9,522 bases of DNA from Rhodobacter sp. (lineage in GTDB: Bacteria; Pseudomonadota; Alphaproteobacteria; Rhodobacterales; Rhodobacteraceae), in contig PNND01000452.1 of assembly GCA_013824045.1 (NCBI GenBank), forward strand, positions 1-9,522, written 5' to 3'. The translations under genes and the position numbers were made by a program. The notes under the pieces are model-generated. The model saw nothing but the letters and a program-made list of their open reading frames with translations, ran no database searches and was not told the DNA's origin. Positions 1 through 6,169 of the stretch are shown in pieces (the first letter of the stretch is position 1; every line of letters starts with the position of its first letter).

Positions 1-10
1 GGGTGAGCAG

Positions 11-421
11 ATGGCGAATTTGGGCAAGAAGACCCTTAAATCCTTGGCCCTGGCGGTGGTGTTGGGGATGGTGGCTGGGGGTGCGGTAGCGCAGGCCCTG
101 ACCCAAGATGATGTGATCGCGGAGTTGCAGAGCGAAGGGTTCCAGGTGGTGGACACCGGGACCACGCTGCTGGGGCGTTTGCGGATCACGGCCACCGGGC
201 CGGAGGGGACGCGGGAAGTGATCCTGAACCTGCGCAACGGCAAGGTGCTGCGCGATGTGATCATTCAGCAAGCCCCTGTCACACCGATGGAAATTCCCAA
301 GACGGTGACGGAGCCGCAGGCACCCGCGGCCGCGGCGCATTCCGGGGGTGGGGAAGAGGCGGAACCGGCAGCGTCCAACGCAACGCCCCCGGATGATGAG
401 GCTGACGGAGGTCACCCGTAG
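11..421 (+). CDS. Secreted PepSY-like domain small protein
   Basis: A 136-residue protein. Residues 1-27 form a classical Sec signal peptide: a lysine-containing N-terminus (GKKTLK), a hydrophobic core (LALAVVLGMVAGG), and a likely cleavage after AVA (residues 25-27). The mature part (about 30-84) has the pattern of a single PepSY-like unit: a helix (DDVIAELQSEGF), then strands (TTLLGRLRITATG, REVILNLRNGKVLRDVI). The C-terminus (about 88-136) is a low-complexity Pro/Ala/Glu/Asp tail with no visible fold. Such small periplasmic proteins occur widely in alphaproteobacteria, sometimes beside two-component genes; their biochemical role is not settled, though PepSY units are thought to modulate proteases or bind peptides. 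A TGA at 4-6 could be the end of an upstream gene, which would make this a downstream operon member. The SD is weak (GGTGAG at 2-7). The product class is reasonably secure, the function unknown. Confidence 0.75.
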   Translation: MANLGKKTLKSLALAVVLGMVAGGAVAQALTQDDVIAELQSEGFQVVDTGTTLLGRLRITATGPEGTREVILNLRNGKVLRDVIIQQAPVTPMEIPKTVTEPQAPAAAAHSGGGEEAEPAASNATPPDDEADGGHP

Positions 422-450
422 CGCGGCGCGGCAGGATGGGCGCGTTCTGG

Positions 451-498
451 CTGTGCAGCCGATGGTGCAGCGCGCTGTGCAGACGGCTGTGCATACGC
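451..498. repeat. Four degenerate 12-bp tandem repeats
   Basis: Four units begin at 451, 463, 475 and 487, exactly 12 bp apart, each with a TGCA core: CTGTGCAG, TGGTGCAG, CTGTGCAG, CTGTGCAT. They lie in the gap after the PepSY-like gene. In the frame of an open stretch ending at the TGA at 531-533 they would encode four tetrapeptides (AVQP, MVQR, AVQT, AVHT). Whether that frame is translated cannot be decided from the window. Confidence 0.55.
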
Positions 499-552
499 GG
501 CGGGCGGTGTGGGAAGCTCTGGCGTTAACCTGAAACACAGCATTTGACCCGA

Positions 553-612
553 GCCCAAGCGGCGCTTGGGCGGAATGTATCGGTGACAAGTTTTCCCTGT
601 CACCCTACAGGG
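553..612 (+). promoter_or_regulatory. Structured leader with alternative hairpins upstream of the MFS gene
   Basis: Three inverted repeats lie just before the transporter start. Hairpin 1 pairs GCCCAAGC (553-560) with GCTTGGGC (564-571) around a 3-nt loop. Hairpin 2 pairs GGTGACA (582-588) with TGTCACC (598-604). Hairpin 3 pairs CCCTGT (595-600) with ACAGGG (607-612). Hairpins 2 and 3 share 598-600, so they exclude each other, as in RNA switches. The last arm ends 8 nt before the SD-like TAAGG (621-625). I do not recognise a known riboswitch class and no T-tract follows. The pairing is plain; a regulatory role is inference. Confidence 0.4.
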
Positions 613-632
613 CATGGGCGTAAGGCCGGATC

Positions 633-1886
633 ATGGGAATGCGGATCATGACCTTGGCCGATGCGCAGCGGTTGCCGGTTTGGCGGCGGCCGGAAAGCCT
701 GTTGTTCCTGATGGCCTTTGCGATGCCCATCGCCTTTGCCACATGGTCGGCGCTGCTGAACAATTTCGTCATCGAGGCCGCGCAGTTTTCCGGGGTGGAG
801 ATCGGCTGGCTGCATACGGTGCGAGAGATCCCCGGTCTGCTGGCCATCGGGGTGATCTTTCTGATCCTGCTGATGCGCGAGCAGGTGCTGGGGGTGGTGT
901 CGCTGGGATTGCTGGGGGTGGCCACAGCGGTGACGGCGTGGTTCCCGTCTTTTGGGGGCATGCTGTTGGTGACGCTGCTGTCCTCCATCGGGTTTCACTA
1001 TTACGAGACGGTCAACCAGTCTTTGCAGTTGCAATGGATCGACAAGAAGCGCGCGCCGCAGGTTCTGGGCTGGCTGGTGGGCATCGGATCGGGGGCGTCG
1101 CTGCTGGCCTATGGGGCCATCGTGCTGCTGTGGGACAGGCTGAACCTGAGCTATGACACGGTCTATCTGGTGTCGGGCGGGATCACGGCGGCGATCGCGG
1201 TGTTCTGCTACTTCGCCTATCCACAGTTTGAAGGGCCGCATGTGCAGCACAAGCATATGGTGCTGCGTAAACGCTATTGGCTGTTTTATGCGCTGCAATT
1301 CATGGCGGGGGCGCGGCGGCAGATTTTCGTGGTGTTTGCAGGCTTCATGATGGTGGAGCGGTTCGGGATGAAAGTCTCGGAGATGACGATGCTTCTGTTG
1401 TTGAATTACGTGCTGCAAATGGTGGCGGCCCCGGTGATGGGCCGGGCGCTGGGCAAGTTCGGCGAGCGCAATGTGATGGCGTTTGAATATGTCGGGCTGA
1501 CGCTGGTGTTTCTGGCCTATGGGGGGCTCTACTGGTTCGGCTGGGGGCTGGTGATCGCGGGGGCGCTGTATATTCTGGACCAGATGTTCTTTGCGCTGTC
1601 CTTTGCGTTGAAGACCTATTTCCAGAAGATCGCCGATCCGCAGGATATCGCGCCGTCGGCGGCGGTGGCCTTCACCATCAACCATATCGCGGCGGTGTTT
1701 CTGCCGGCGGCGCTGGGCTATATGTGGACGAAATCGCCGGATTACGTGTTCGTGCTGGGCGCGGGGATGGCGCTGGTGGCGCTGGGGCTGGTGCTGCTGA
1801 TCCCGCGCCATCCGGAGCCGGGATATGAGACGGTGTTCGGCGCGGCGGGGCCGAGAGCGGCACCGGGCGCGGCGCCGGCGGAGTAG
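633..1886 (+). CDS. MFS transporter, 12 predicted membrane helices
   Basis: A 417-residue polytopic inner-membrane protein. Hydrophobic segments fall roughly at residues 22-45, 66-81, 85-103, 107-123, 144-166, 177-195, 215-241, 250-269, 284-301, 304-326, 341-364 and 371-390, giving the 12-helix (6+6) plan of the major facilitator superfamily. The loop after helix 8 (GRALGKFGER, 270-279) fits the family's motif A in its second half. A charged central loop (about 198-214) separates the halves, and the tail after 391 is Ala/Pro/Gly-rich. The substrate cannot be predicted. The start at 633 is chosen because TAAGG (621-625) sits 7 nt upstream; in-frame ATGs at 639 and 648 are alternatives. A structured leader precedes the gene and a palindrome pair begins 6 nt after its stop. 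Confidence 0.85.
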   Translation: MGMRIMTLADAQRLPVWRRPESLLFLMAFAMPIAFATWSALLNNFVIEAAQFSGVEIGWLHTVREIPGLLAIGVIFLILLMREQVLGVVSLGLLGVATAVTAWFPSFGGMLLVTLLSSIGFHYYETVNQSLQLQWIDKKRAPQVLGWLVGIGSGASLLAYGAIVLLWDRLNLSYDTVYLVSGGITAAIAVFCYFAYPQFEGPHVQHKHMVLRKRYWLFYALQFMAGARRQIFVVFAGFMMVERFGMKVSEMTMLLLLNYVLQMVAAPVMGRALGKFGERNVMAFEYVGLTLVFLAYGGLYWFGWGLVIAGALYILDQMFFALSFALKTYFQKIADPQDIAPSAAVAFTINHIAAVFLPAALGYMWTKSPDYVFVLGAGMALVALGLVLLIPRHPEPGYETVFGAAGPRAAPGAAPAE

Positions 1887-1892
1887 GGGTGG

Positions 1893-1939
1893 CAAAAATC
1901 TTCTTAAGATTTTTGACAAATTCCTTGTGAAGGAATTTG
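1893..1939. repeat. Pair of back-to-back perfect palindromes
   Basis: The first pairs CAAAAATCTT (1893-1902) with AAGATTTTTG (1906-1915) around 3 nt. The second pairs CAAATTCCTT (1917-1926) with AAGGAATTTG (1930-1939) around 3 nt. Both are 10-bp perfect stems, separated by one base, starting just after the transporter stop. The T-run in the first right arm could help termination in either direction, but the arms are AT-rich and lack a GC stem, so these are not textbook terminators. The array at 8879-8980 has the same design and the same GGCAAAAAT beginning (1891-1899). Confidence 0.8.
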
Positions 1940-1999
1940 CGGGCGTGGCGCGGATGCGGGTTCGCACCTATATTCTGGAGTAACCGAAGGAGGCCCGTC

Positions 2000-2647
2000 A
2001 TGTTCTTCACCCGCAAATCGATGGAAATGGTCACGCCGGACAAGGCCCTGCCGGGGCGGCCCGAGCCTTTGCCGACTGCCGAGACGCATTTCCTGTCGGG
2101 TATCCCCCTGAAATCGCCTGTCCCGGAGGGGATGGAAGAGGCGATGTTCGGGATGGGCTGTTTCTGGGGCGTGGAACGGAAGTTCTGGCAGGTGGAGGGC
2201 GTGTGGCTGACGATGGTGGGCTACGCGGGCGGCTTTACCCCGAACCCGACCTACAAGGAGACCTGCACCCAGTTGACCGGGCATAACGAGGTGGTGCGGG
2301 TGATCTTTGATCCGGCCGTCGTCAGTTATGCGCAACTGCTGCAACTTTTCTGGGAAGGGCATGACCCAACGCAGGGCATGCGGCAGGGCAATGATGTTGG
2401 GTCCACCTATCGCAGCGGGATCTATTTCTATTCCGACGCGCAGGCCCAAGCGGCGCGCGAGACGAAGGCCGCTTATCAGGAACGGCTGAGCGCGGCGCGG
2501 TTCGGGGCGATCACGACCGAGGTCCTTCCGGCGCCGGTGTTTTACTATGCCGAGGATTATCACCAGCAGTATCTGGCAAAGAATCCCGACGGTTATTGCG
2601 GCATCGGGGGCACCGGGGTAACTTGCCCCATCGGACTGACCGCCTGA
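2000..2647 (+). CDS. msrA: Peptide methionine sulfoxide reductase A
   Basis: MsrA reduces the S-epimer of methionine sulfoxide in proteins, repairing oxidative damage in the cytoplasm with thioredoxin-supplied electrons. The protein has 215 residues, close to the roughly 212 of E. coli MsrA. The catalytic motif GCFWG is at residues 53-57 with nucleophile Cys54; GYAGG (about 75-79), TGHNEVV and [19 protein letters not shown] follow, all family hallmarks. The C-terminal [16 protein letters not shown] supplies two resolving-type cysteines. The start at 2000 is supported by a strong SD, AAGGAGG at 1987-1993, with 6 nt spacing; an in-frame TTG at 1937 lies inside a palindrome and is rejected. There is no methionine-R-sulfoxide reductase (MsrB) domain fused to it. 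The next gene begins 37 nt downstream and is probably co-transcribed. Confidence 0.97.
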   Translation: MFFTRKSMEMVTPDKALPGRPEPLPTAETHFLSGIPLKSPVPEGMEEAMFGMGCFWGVERKFWQVEGVWLTMVGYAGGFTPNPTYKETCTQLTGHNEVVRVIFDPAVVSYAQLLQLFWEGHDPTQGMRQGNDVGSTYRSGIYFYSDAQAQAARETKAAYQERLSAARFGAITTEVLPAPVFYYAEDYHQQYLAKNPDGYCGIGGTGVTCPIGLTA

Positions 2648-2684
2648 AGAAGCGGCAGCGCTTTTCGGGAGGGGTTTCACAGGC

Positions 2685-3548
2685 ATGGGTTCGGGGCGCA
2701 TCGACACGCGCACCGTCGGGCTGGAGGCAGGCTGTGCGCTTGCCCGGTGGCTGACGGGCAAGGAGCATCTGCATTACGGGCTGTGGGGCGGGTTGGAGCC
2801 GGTGGCGGCCAATCTGGGCGCGGCGCAGGAAGCCTACAGCCAGCGGCTGATGGCGCTGTTTCCGCCGGGACAGCTGCGGATACTCGATATCGGCGGCGGC
2901 GCGGGCGAGACGGCGAAGCGGCTGATCGCGCTGGGGCATCGGGTGGAGATCGTGGTGCCCTCGGCCTTTCTGGCGGCGCGGTGCCGGGTGAATGCGCCTG
3001 AGGCGGTGGTGCATGAGGCAATGTTCGAAGAGGCGCAGGTGACGGGGCCGTTCGACCTGTGCCTGTTTTCGGAGAGTTTTCAGTATATCCGGCTGGGCGA
3101 CAGCCTGCCGAAGGCGAAGGCGCTTTTGGCACCCGGCGGGGCGATCGTGATTGGCGACTGTTTCCGGCTGCTGGATGGGGAGTGGCGGAAGAACCCCCAT
3201 CGCACGGTGGGCGGCGGGCATGTGGTGGAGGCCTTTGAGAAGGCCGCGGCACGCGAGGGGCTGGTGATCGAGGCGCAGGAGGATGTGACCGATCAGGTGG
3301 CGCCGTCGATCGATGTGGAGCAGGCGTTCTTCAACGTGCTGGGCGTGGGCGTGGCGGGGATGGACCGCGAGTTGAAGGCCAAGCGGCCGTGGCTGCGGCG
3401 GCTGGCCGTGGGGGTGCTGGGGCGCGTGATGGGCGAACGGCGGCGGGCGTCGCTTATGCGGCGGTTGACGGGGGATGAGCGGACGGGCGAGGCGTTTCGG
3501 CGCAGCAACCGCTATCTGCTGATGCGGTTGCGCCCTGCGGCGGATTAG
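2685..3548 (+). CDS. Class I SAM-dependent methyltransferase, substrate unknown
   Basis: A 287-residue protein with a Rossmann-type SAM-binding core. Motif I is ILDIGGGAG (residues 66-74), followed by an acidic-end strand (HRVEIVVPS), a motif near [11 protein letters not shown] (124-134), and [11 protein letters not shown] (148-158), the usual post-core strand. The N-terminal KEHLHYGLW (26-34) resembles the start of small-molecule or lipid methyltransferases in the glycine N-methyltransferase/cyclopropane-synthase-like group. The C-terminal 60 residues are Arg-rich ([18 protein letters not shown]), which might contact nucleic acid, phospholipid heads or a partner; that is inference. SD GGGAGGGG (2667-2674) sits 10 nt from the ATG. 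It lies between msrA and prmA with short gaps, suggesting one transcript. The methyltransferase class is firm; no specific name can be given. Confidence 0.85.
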   Translation: MGSGRIDTRTVGLEAGCALARWLTGKEHLHYGLWGGLEPVAANLGAAQEAYSQRLMALFPPGQLRILDIGGGAGETAKRLIALGHRVEIVVPSAFLAARCRVNAPEAVVHEAMFEEAQVTGPFDLCLFSESFQYIRLGDSLPKAKALLAPGGAIVIGDCFRLLDGEWRKNPHRTVGGGHVVEAFEKAAAREGLVIEAQEDVTDQVAPSIDVEQAFFNVLGVGVAGMDRELKAKRPWLRRLAVGVLGRVMGERRRASLMRRLTGDERTGEAFRRSNRYLLMRLRPAAD

Positions 3549-3584
3549 GGTTTACGGGGTTTGACCGAACCGGGAGTGTGACCC

Positions 3585-4457
3585 ATGCCGACCTATTCCG
3601 CCCTGACGACGCTGGAGGGCGAAGATGCCGCCGTGGCGCTGGCCAATGCCATCGAGCGGATGGAGCCGGAACCCACGGGCGTGGGCGTGTTCGAGATCGA
3701 GGATGACAGCGGGCTGTGGGAAGTGGGGGCCTATTTCCTGGAAACCCCCGACATGGTGATGCTGGAGGTGATCGCGCTGGCCTTTGGCGCGAAGCCCTTT
3801 GCCATTTCTGAACTGCCAGAGATCGACTGGGTCGCCAAGGTGCGGCGGGAGTTGAGCCCGGTGGAGGCGGGGCGGTTCTTCGTGTTTGGCAGCCATGACG
3901 CCGACAAGGTGCCCGAGGGGCGGGTGGCGTTGCAGATCGAGGCGACGGTGGCGTTCGGGACCGGGCATCACGGCACGACGCTGGGATGTTTGCGGGCCTT
4001 TGACCGGCTTTATGAGGGGGGCTTCAGGCCCGCGACAGTGGCCGATATCGGCTGTGGCACGGCGGTGCTGGCGATGGCGGCGGCGGCGGTGTTGCCGGAT
4101 GCGGTGGTGATTGCATCCGACATCGACGCGGTGGCGGTGGATGTGGCGCTGGCCAATGTGGCGATCAACGGGCTGGACGGGCGGCTGGAATGCCTTGAGG
4201 CGACGGGCTTCGGCCATGCGCGGCTGGCCGAGGCGGGGCCATTCGAGCTGGTCTTCGCCAATATCCTGAAGGGGCCGCTGATCGAATTGGCCCCCGATAT
4301 GGCGGTGCATGTGGCCAAGGACGGGCTGGCGATCCTGTCGGGATTGCTGGTGGTGCAGGCCGAGGCGGTGACGGCGGCCTATATCGCGGAGGGATTCGCG
4401 CTGGAGGCGCGCGAGGACATCGGTGAGTGGTCGACTCTGGTATTTCGGCGCAAATAA
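3585..4457 (+). CDS. prmA: Ribosomal protein L11 methyltransferase
   Basis: PrmA trimethylates lysines and the N-terminal amine of ribosomal protein L11 in the cytosol. The 290-residue length matches the family (E. coli 293). An N-terminal substrate-recognition domain (about 1-100) is followed by FGTGHHGTT (124-132; the family usually reads FGTGxHxTT), SAM motif I DIGCGTAVLA (154-163), the acidic SAM-ribose strand SDIDAVAVDVALAN (178-191) and NILKGPL (226-232), the NILAGPL-type signature of PrmA. SD GGGAG (3572-3576) is 8 nt before the ATG. The gene lies 36 nt after the preceding methyltransferase, so translation-linked expression with msrA is likely. The inverted repeat at 4472-4519 probably ends the transcript. 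Nothing appears truncated. Confidence 0.96.
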   Translation: MPTYSALTTLEGEDAAVALANAIERMEPEPTGVGVFEIEDDSGLWEVGAYFLETPDMVMLEVIALAFGAKPFAISELPEIDWVAKVRRELSPVEAGRFFVFGSHDADKVPEGRVALQIEATVAFGTGHHGTTLGCLRAFDRLYEGGFRPATVADIGCGTAVLAMAAAAVLPDAVVIASDIDAVAVDVALANVAINGLDGRLECLEATGFGHARLAEAGPFELVFANILKGPLIELAPDMAVHVAKDGLAILSGLLVVQAEAVTAAYIAEGFALEAREDIGEWSTLVFRRK

Positions 4458-4471
4458 TCGAAAAATGTATT

Positions 4472-4519
4472 AAAACTTGCGGCGGAAATACGGCGTTGAG
4501 GGTGTTTCGCCGCAATTTT
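4472..4519 (+). terminator. Probable intrinsic terminator after prmA
   Basis: The arm at 4472-4488 (AAAACTTGCGGCGGAAA) pairs with 4505-4519 (TTTCGCCGCAATTTT) with two single-base bulges and a 16-nt loop. The GC core GCGGC/GCCGC is followed by AATTTTG. It lies 15 nt beyond the prmA stop in a locally AT-rich gap. The A-run and T-run at the outer ends would allow action on either strand. The long loop and bulges lower confidence. Confidence 0.5.
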
Positions 4520-4560
4520 GCCATGTTTACTGAGTATTCATTAAGACGGTGGGGGTCGAG

Positions 4561-4929
4561 ATGCAGGTGCAAGCCATGTCTGACCCTAATTTGGAAGACT
4601 TCTATACCCGCGTGGGCCGCATCGAGCAGGCCCATGCCATGGGATACGGCTTTGAGGCGCCCGATACGCTCGGGCGGTCCTTCTATCGGCGCTTGCCTGT
4701 GCGGCGGCGGCCGGTCTTTCGCATCGGTGTTTTCCTTTTCTGTGCCTGCTTCGGGATGAAGGGCGCGATCCATTATCACATGGGCGCGGAATCCTTTGAC
4801 CGGCGCGTGGCCGACATCGAGGCGCGGGGCGGGTTCGACGCGGTGCAGGGGTTCTTGATGCGGTCGGAACCGATCACACGGCTGGTGTCGAATGGCATCG
4901 CGCTGGTGGTGGAGCGCAGCAAGATCTGA
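4561..4929 (+). CDS. Small protein with one transmembrane segment, unknown function
   Basis: A 122-residue protein I do not recognise. Residues 1-52 are polar and end in a basic patch (YRRLPVRRRPVFR, about 42-54). A single hydrophobic segment follows (IGVFLFCACFG, about 55-65, extending to about 70), then a polar C-terminal half with DRRVADIEARGG and a weakly amphipathic end (LVSNGIALVVERSK). Positive residues before the segment suggest the N-terminus is cytoplasmic and the C-terminus periplasmic. Two cysteines sit in the membrane segment. The start at 4561 follows a G-rich SD (GGTGGGGG, 4547-4554); ATG 4576 and GTG 4549 are alternatives. It sits downstream of a probable terminator, so it may have its own promoter, although I cannot see a convincing one. 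GC-rich third positions support real coding. The function is unknown. Confidence 0.7.
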   Translation: MQVQAMSDPNLEDFYTRVGRIEQAHAMGYGFEAPDTLGRSFYRRLPVRRRPVFRIGVFLFCACFGMKGAIHYHMGAESFDRRVADIEARGGFDAVQGFLMRSEPITRLVSNGIALVVERSKI

Positions 4930-5044
4930 GGATGAGGGATCCGCGCGGGTCCTGTGGCGGGTCGCATCTGCGCACCTGCCCTTTTGGCGTTTGGCCTGAC
5001 ATTCCTGCGGGTGTGTGACGGTGCGCAAAGCCCAAGGCAGGGCC

Positions 5045-5087
5045 CAGAAAAGCAAAGAGCCGTCGGTCCCCCACGGACGACGGCTCT
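5045..5087 (-). terminator. Rho-independent terminator of the DUF1127 gene
   Basis: AGAGCCGTCGGTCC (5056-5069) pairs with GGACGACGGCTCT (5075-5087), a 13-bp GC-rich stem with one bulged base and a 5-nt loop. On the minus strand the stem is followed by TTGCTTTTCTG (5055-5045), a usable U-tract. It starts 26 nt after the minus-strand stop codon, as expected for the DUF1127 transcript. Confidence 0.88.
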
Positions 5088-5112
5088 GGCATGTCGTTCG
5101 GAGGCTGACGGA

Positions 5113-5316
5113 TCAGCGACCGAGCATTTCGATATCGCCACGGCAAAGACCGATATCATCAAGCTCACGATCGGAGAGCTTGGCGAGGGTGTTGCGCGTG
5201 ACGCGGGCATCGTTCCAGTTCGAGAAAGCAATGGAAGCATTGCTGATGAACTGCACGGTGCGGAAGATCGAAATGGCGCCGAACGGCGCCGGGCGGGTCG
5301 TCTCATAGGCGGCCAT
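5113..5316 (-). CDS. DUF1127 domain small protein
   Basis: A 67-residue protein. The C-terminal half, from about residue 34 (NDARVTRNTLAKLSDRELDDIGLCRGDIEMLGR), is a DUF1127 unit with its signature LSDRELDDIGLxRxDI. The N-terminal half (MAAYETTRPAPFGAISIFRTVQFI) is the variable, mildly amphipathic lead usual for alphaproteobacterial members. DUF1127 mini-proteins are abundant in this class, and some in Rhodobacter and Agrobacterium have been linked to RNA binding, stress or phosphate responses; I cannot assign this copy a specific task. On the minus strand an AAAGG SD (5330-5326) lies 9 nt upstream of the ATG. It is monocistronic: a terminator follows and a long regulatory-looking region precedes it. 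It is the only minus-strand gene in the window. Confidence 0.92.
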   Translation of the reverse strand: MAAYETTRPAPFGAISIFRTVQFISNASIAFSNWNDARVTRNTLAKLSDRELDDIGLCRGDIEMLGR

Positions 5317-5347
5317 GGGAAAGATCCTTTATAAACTGCTCATGGTT

Positions 5348-5363
5348 GAAGCTTTTTCGCTTC
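5348..5363 (-). promoter_or_regulatory. Hairpin in the DUF1127 5' leader
   Basis: GAAGC (5348-5352) and GCTTC (5359-5363) form a 5-bp stem. On the minus strand the loop is GAAAAA, lying about 30 nt upstream of the start codon and just past the predicted -10 element. A short leader hairpin could stabilise the mRNA 5' end; that role is inference. Confidence 0.35.
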
Positions 5364-5370
5364 GTGAGAG

Positions 5371-5420
5371 CCATATAATCGTGCTGCATGTGCAAAGCCA
5401 GTGCTGCGCATGCAAAGCAC
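5371..5420 (-). promoter_or_regulatory. Putative DUF1127 promoter region with two tandem 20-bp repeats
   Basis: GTGCTGCATGTGCAAAGCCA (5381-5400) is directly followed by GTGCTGCGCATGCAAAGCAC (5401-5420), matching at 15 of 20 positions with both halves (GTGCTGC, TGCAAAGC) intact. On the minus strand the repeats lie immediately upstream of an AT-rich -10 candidate (TTATAT, 5378-5373). No good -35 hexamer sits 16-18 nt away, so an activator binding the repeats, or an alternative sigma factor, is plausible. The plus strand shows TATAAT at 5374-5379, also without a -35 element. The repeats are certain; the regulatory reading is inferred. Confidence 0.45.
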
Positions 5421-5440
5421 CCTTGCAATGGCTGCATGAC

Positions 5441-5460
5441 GAAAAGGCCCCGAAAGGGCC
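5441..5460 (-). terminator. Orphan intrinsic terminator
   Basis: GGCCC (5446-5450) pairs with GGGCC (5456-5460) around CGAAA. On the minus strand the stem is followed at once by TTTT (5445-5442), the canonical order; on the plus strand it is followed by GTTATTGTTT, a weaker tract. No protein gene on either strand ends here, so it either closes a small RNA or insulates the divergent genes. Confidence 0.6.
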
Positions 5461-5540
5461 GTTATTGTTTGGGTTTTCAAATGCGGTCTGCGCGTGTGTC
5501 GGTTTCGACGGGGGCAGCGTCGCATGCTGCACACGCATAA
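5441..5540 (-). ncRNA. Candidate small RNA with three-way junction
   Basis: Between the orphan terminator and the ruvC promoter, inverted repeats nest exactly. GCGTGT (5492-5497) pairs with ACACGC (5531-5536). Inside, GTCG-GTTT-CGAC (5498-5509) and GCAGC (5514-5518)/GCTGC (5526-5530) form two hairpins separated only by four bases (5510-5513). Read on the minus strand this gives a junction with an unpaired CCCC, an A-rich tail (5490-5461) and then the terminator, a layout common in trans-acting small RNAs. Upstream on the minus strand TTGCAC (5563-5558) could be a -35 element, but the -10 region is poor. Strand and existence need transcript data. Confidence 0.35.
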
Positions 5541-5576
5541 CAAAACCTTTACAAAGGGTGCAAGTGGAAAAGTTCT

Positions 5577-5606
5577 TTGCCTGATGTTCCCGTTTCGTGC
5601 TAGTTC
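5577..5606 (+). promoter_or_regulatory. Candidate ruvC promoter with near-LexA box
   Basis: TTGCCT (5577-5582) and TAGTTC (5601-5606) are spaced by 18 bp and resemble -35/-10 elements of alphaproteobacterial housekeeping promoters. Within the spacer, GTTC (5586-5589), N7, GTGC (5597-5600) matches the Rhodobacter-type LexA operator GTTC-N7-GTTC at 7 of 8 fixed positions. A transcript from about 5612 would have a leader of roughly 40 nt. Confidence 0.4.
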
Positions 5607-5650
5607 TGCGGCCAACCAGGGAAACTGGGGCAAGAAGAAAAGGGGCGGGC

Positions 5651-6169
5651 ATGCGTGTTCTGGGGATCGATCCCGGCCTTCGCAACCTTGGCTGGGGGGT
5701 GATCGACGTGGCGGGGTCGCGTCTGACCCATGTGGCCAACGGCATCTGCCATTCCGCACCGGGTGAAGGTGAGGGCGATCTGGCGCAGCGACTGTTGAGC
5801 CTGCATGTGCAACTGACCGAGGTTTTGCGGCAGTGGCAGCCGGATACGGCGGCGGTGGAGCATACATTTGTGAACAAGGACGCGGTGGCGACGCTGAAGC
5901 TGGGCCAGGCGCGGGGGATTGCGCTCTTGGTGCCCGCGCAGTTCGGGCTGACGGTTGGGGAATATGCGCCCAATGCGGTGAAGAAGACGGTGGTGGGCGT
6001 GGGCCATGCCGCCAAGGTGCAGGTGGATCATATGGTGAAGCTGCATCTGCCGGGGGTGAAGATTGCGGGGCCGGATGCGGCGGATGCGCTGGCGGTGGCG
6101 ATCTGCCATGCCCATCACAGCCAGAGCGCCGGGCGGATGCAGGCGGCGCTGAAGAGGGCGGCGGGATGA
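5651..6169 (+). CDS. ruvC: Holliday junction endodeoxyribonuclease RuvC
   Basis: RuvC is the dimeric, Mg-dependent resolvase that cuts Holliday junctions symmetrically while bound to RuvAB. The product has 172 residues (E. coli 173). All four acidic catalytic residues can be placed: Asp7 in MRVLGIDPG, Glu70 in [11 protein letters not shown], and Asp142 and Asp145 in [14 protein letters not shown]. The RNase-H-like fold pattern, including [17 protein letters not shown] (104-120), is intact. The ATG at 5651 is chosen because [10 protein letters not shown] is the family N-terminus and AGGGGC (about 5641-5646) acts as SD; an in-frame TTG at 5597 is upstream of the natural start. The stop overlaps the ruvA start (ATGA, 6166-6169), so the two are translationally coupled. 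Confidence 0.98.
   Translation: MRVLGIDPGLRNLGWGVIDVAGSRLTHVANGICHSAPGEGEGDLAQRLLSLHVQLTEVLRQWQPDTAAVEHTFVNKDAVATLKLGQARGIALLVPAQFGLTVGEYAPNAVKKTVVGVGHAAKVQVDHMVKLHLPGVKIAGPDAADALAVAICHAHHSQSAGRMQAALKRAAG

Noticed and set aside
600..1967. 455-codon minus-strand open frame opposite the MFS gene
   Set aside because: Same cause: Arg/His/Gln-rich low-complexity translation opposite a clear 12-TM protein.
1937..1999. Extended msrA start at TTG 1937
   Set aside because: The TTG lies inside a palindrome and lacks an SD; ATG 2000 has AAGGAGG at ideal spacing and gives the family N-terminus.
2648..2665. Short hairpin AGAAGCG/CGCTTTT after msrA
   Set aside because: Seven pairs including G-T, with the T-run used inside the stem; too weak to call a terminator, and the next gene's SD starts at once.
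4518..4546. TTGCCA-N17-TTAAGA promoter for the one-TM gene
   Set aside because: Its start site would fall within the SD of that gene, and the -10 match is poor.
5045..5112. CcsR-type small RNA downstream of DUF1127, as reported for Rhodobacter
   Set aside because: Those RNAs carry repeated CCUCCUCCC loops. Here there is one CCTCC on the minus strand and the only hairpin is the terminator.
5332..5346. Four-codon upstream open frame (MSSL) in the DUF1127 leader ending near the SD
   Set aside because: No SD of its own and a length expected by chance.
5461..5560. tmRNA-like stretch (GGTTTCGACGGGGG at 5501-5514)
   Set aside because: It resembles the tmRNA 5' motif, but no tag reading frame ending in Ala-Ala, no CCA-ending acceptor piece and no T-arm are present.
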